Assembly (NCBI GenBank): GCA_964429355.1
Contig: CAYSCH010000214.1
Span: 1 to 16,391 of the forward strand
Reading direction: 5' to 3'
Length of the DNA: 16,391 nucleotides
From: JAAYAY01 sp964429355
Lineage (GTDB): Bacteria > Planctomycetota > Planctomycetia > Pirellulales > Thermoguttaceae
Made by a program: the position numbers and the translations under genes. Numbering within the stretch: position 1 is the first letter of the stretch; each line of letters opens with the position of its first letter. This document shows positions 14,965 to 16,391 of this stretch, piece by piece. The notes under the pieces are model-generated. The model saw only the letters and a list, made by a program, of their open reading frames with translations, was not told the origin of the DNA and searched no databases.

Positions 14965-15993
14965 TCAGTTCCCCTTCGTACCAAACCCGTACGGCACCGG
15001 TTCCAGAGGAACTCCCCACTTGCTCTGGAAGTTCTTGTGGTTGACACTGTTCAATCCGAGGGAGTAATTCCAGTTCGGTTTCAGTTGCACCGGCAGCACG
15101 CAGGTCTTGCCCCCGTCGGTCCAGAACGGTTTCTTTCCCTCCGGTACTTCCGGAAACGTCGGCCCGCTGCCCGTCCACGAGAATCCTTCGCCCATCGGCA
15201 GATCGAAGACCACCCGGATCTCGGTGATGCCCGGATCGACGTCCGCTGCACCATTCTCCGGCGCGATCGATACTATGTTCGGAATCCGTACCTGGTTCTT
15301 CAATTCCTCGCTGGCGCCTTGGGTGGTGAAGAAGATGGCCGAGGGAGGAGCCGGCATGCCTGCAGCGCTGCGGAAATTCTGAAAGCTCGTGGAATTGATT
15401 CCCACGCGGTAGTAATGGGATTTCTGGAGCTGAACCGGAAGCACACACGTCCGGCCGTCCTTCCAGACAGGCCTCTTCCCCTCGGGAATCGTGGGAAACT
15501 CGGGCCCGCCACCGGTGAAGGACAACCCCTCCCCCATGTCCTGGTCGAAGGCCACCGTGATGTACTTCAAGTCGGGATCGACGTCGGTCGATCCCGCTGC
15601 TGGAATCGTTGCCACCACACGGGGCGGGAGCCGGCCCGAAGCCTGGGCCTCCACTGCCCCGTCAAAAGTCATTTCGATCCGCGAGATCCGCCCCCGGCGG
15701 ACGGTGATCTGCTGCTCCCGCGGTTCTTGGCCGCTCAGATCGATGACGATCTTGTACGTCCCCGGTTCCACAACGAAAAGCCCGTTGGACTTCCCCAACA
15801 CCTTTCCCTCCAGCCGGATCTCCGCACCCTTCGGCATGGTCTGCACGAACAGCAGAGTCTGAGGGTCGCTCTGACTCTTCACAGTCTGCGGACCGGCCGC
15901 GAGTGCCGGGGTATTCCTGCTGAGACCGATCGCGGTTCCCACCAGCGCGATCGACAGTAGAATCCACCGGAAATTCGCTTGGCATCTTCTCAT
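14965..15993 (-). CDS. Secreted PEGA-domain protein with two tandem Ig-like (SbsA-type) repeats
   Basis: 342 aa, ATG 15993 with GGAGG upstream. Signal peptide about 1-33 (hydrophobic 10-24, cut after ALAA possible). Residues about 46-110 form a PEGA-like domain, with the motif VVEPGTYKIVIDLSG. Two homologous Ig-like units follow at about 124-225 and 238-339. Both have the pattern P..G..DVDP, then VFD or AFD, a DMGEG or PMGEG turn, W-x-D-G and TCVLPVQL, ending in NxxNFQS or TSFQNFR. They resemble SbsA/Big_5-type Ig domains found in surface proteins. No catalytic motif is seen, so a structural or binding role in the envelope is likely. It is a single gene with its own terminator, divergent from the sigma factor gene. 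Confidence 0.85.
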   Translation of the reverse strand: MRRCQANFRWILLSIALVGTAIGLSRNTPALAAGPQTVKSQSDPQTLLFVQTMPKGAEIRLEGKVLGKSNGLFVVEPGTYKIVIDLSGQEPREQQITVRRGRISRIEMTFDGAVEAQASGRLPPRVVATIPAAGSTDVDPDLKYITVAFDQDMGEGLSFTGGGPEFPTIPEGKRPVWKDGRTCVLPVQLQKSHYYRVGINSTSFQNFRSAAGMPAPPSAIFFTTQGASEELKNQVRIPNIVSIAPENGAADVDPGITEIRVVFDLPMGEGFSWTGSGPTFPEVPEGKKPFWTDGGKTCVLPVQLKPNWNYSLGLNSVNHKNFQSKWGVPLEPVPYGFGTKGN

Positions 15994-16027
15994 CGGAAAC
16001 CTCCAGAAGTACGTGGAATGAGCGTCC

Positions 16028-16089
16028 CGCTCCGGGAGCGTCAGGGTAGCAGGTTGCCGGCGCCGGAAAAAGGACCAGCGTCCTGCTAC
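16028..16089. promoter_or_regulatory. Cluster of inverted repeats in the divergent PEGA/sigma intergenic region
   Basis: Three symmetric sequences lie close together: CGCTCC-G-GGAGCG at 16028-16040, the 10-base palindrome CCGGCGCCGG at 16057-16066, and an outer pair GTAGCAGG 16046-16053 with CCTGCTAC 16082-16089 that encloses the palindrome. They could be operator sites or an RNA structure. No regulator can be named from the sequence. Confidence 0.35.
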
Positions 16090-16129
16090 TCCTTCTATGC
16101 GCCGTCATGGCCGGATTGGCCAACTTTTC

Positions 16130-16157
16130 TTGAGGAATTTTCCAGGTCGACTACAAT
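16130..16157 (+). promoter_or_regulatory. Candidate sigma-70-type promoter for the sigma factor gene
   Basis: TTGAGG at 16130-16135 and TACAAT at 16152-16157 are 16 bases apart. They match the housekeeping consensus at 4 of 6 and 5 of 6 positions. The site is about 70 bases before the sigma factor ATG. This is the best promoter candidate I found in the window. Confidence 0.45.
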
Positions 16158-16228
16158 GGCGGGTGGGGCCTGGTCGAATACTCCGGCGGTGTGAGACCCA
16201 GGTTGCCGCAGGCACGAGTTCATCCGGT

Positions 16229-16391
16229 ATGCCGCACGATACACGTCCTACCCTCCTCAACCGAGTGCGTGATGCGACCGACACGATGGCCTGGCGAGAG
16301 TTCTTCGCCTGCTACTGGCCCGTTGTTTTCTCCTACGCGCGACACCGCGGCTGCTCAGAACACACGGCCCAGGAGATCGTCCAGGACGTGA
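16229..16391 (+). CDS. ECF-type RNA polymerase sigma factor, N-terminal fragment
   Basis: 54 codons from ATG 16229 to the window edge; the rest is outside. The translation has the pattern of planctomycete ECF sigma factors: RPTLLNRVRDATDTMAWREF, then FACYWPVVFSYARHRG, then EHTAQEIVQDV, which corresponds to region 2 (core-binding helices ending in the D/E-IVQDV motif). Such factors direct RNA polymerase to a dedicated promoter set, often linked in this phylum to kinases or envelope stress. The upstream ribosome-binding site is weak. A 16191 start is open in another frame but gives an implausible Arg/Pro-rich peptide. Confidence 0.8.
   Translation, partial: MPHDTRPTLLNRVRDATDTMAWREFFACYWPVVFSYARHRGCSEHTAQEIVQDV

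Noticed and set aside
13473..15044. 523-codon open frame opposite the pseudopeptidase, running past its start
   Set aside because: Antisense shadow; no conserved motif and it crosses the strong terminator hairpin.

Overview
The window looks like a planctomycete chromosome segment, probably from the Pirellulales. The grounds are family content and general character, not a database match. It is GC-rich and carries a membrane-anchored Ser/Thr kinase with the planctomycete-type N-terminal leader and the DLG (not DFG) variant. It also has a CHRD protein with a PEP-CTERM sorting tail, two M14-type secreted proteins with calcium-loop inserts, a PEGA/Ig-like secreted protein and the first 54 codons of an ECF-type sigma factor. 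A 10-base run of N at 2348-2357 marks an assembly gap, so this is probably a draft or metagenome-derived contig. I see no rRNA, tRNA, CRISPR array, transposase or phage gene.

Layout. 1-120 is a degenerate heptamer-type tandem repeat tract. 242-2347 (-) is a secreted glycoside hydrolase family 2 protein whose signal peptide is cut by the N gap. 2957-3568 (+) is the CHRD/PEP-CTERM protein. 4129-7707 (+) is the kinase, starting at TTG, followed directly by a 13-bp imperfect palindrome. 7843-9690 (-) is a five-TM protein of no assigned function with a conserved-looking C-terminal motif. From 14738 down to 9943 (-) lies a run of three genes: an M14-like protein that has lost its catalytic residues, an apparently intact M14 metallopeptidase, and a two-domain redoxin/TlpA-like protein. 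The last two are almost certainly cotranscribed, because the redoxin ribosome-binding site lies in the final codons of the peptidase gene. 14965-15993 (-) is a PEGA protein with two tandem Ig-like repeats, ending at a strong hairpin. 16229-16391 (+) is the sigma factor, truncated by the window edge and divergent from the PEGA gene.

Most products carry signal peptides or membrane anchors, so the region mainly encodes cell-envelope and secreted functions: polysaccharide and peptide breakdown, thiol redox chemistry and sensing. The most notable feature is the paralogous pair of an M14 peptidase and a pseudopeptidase. All four catalytic positions I can align are substituted in the pseudopeptidase, while the calcium-binding loops are kept. 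The two genes are separated by a duplicated 31-bp repeat that touches the peptidase start. I did not find a clearly new defence or mobile system.
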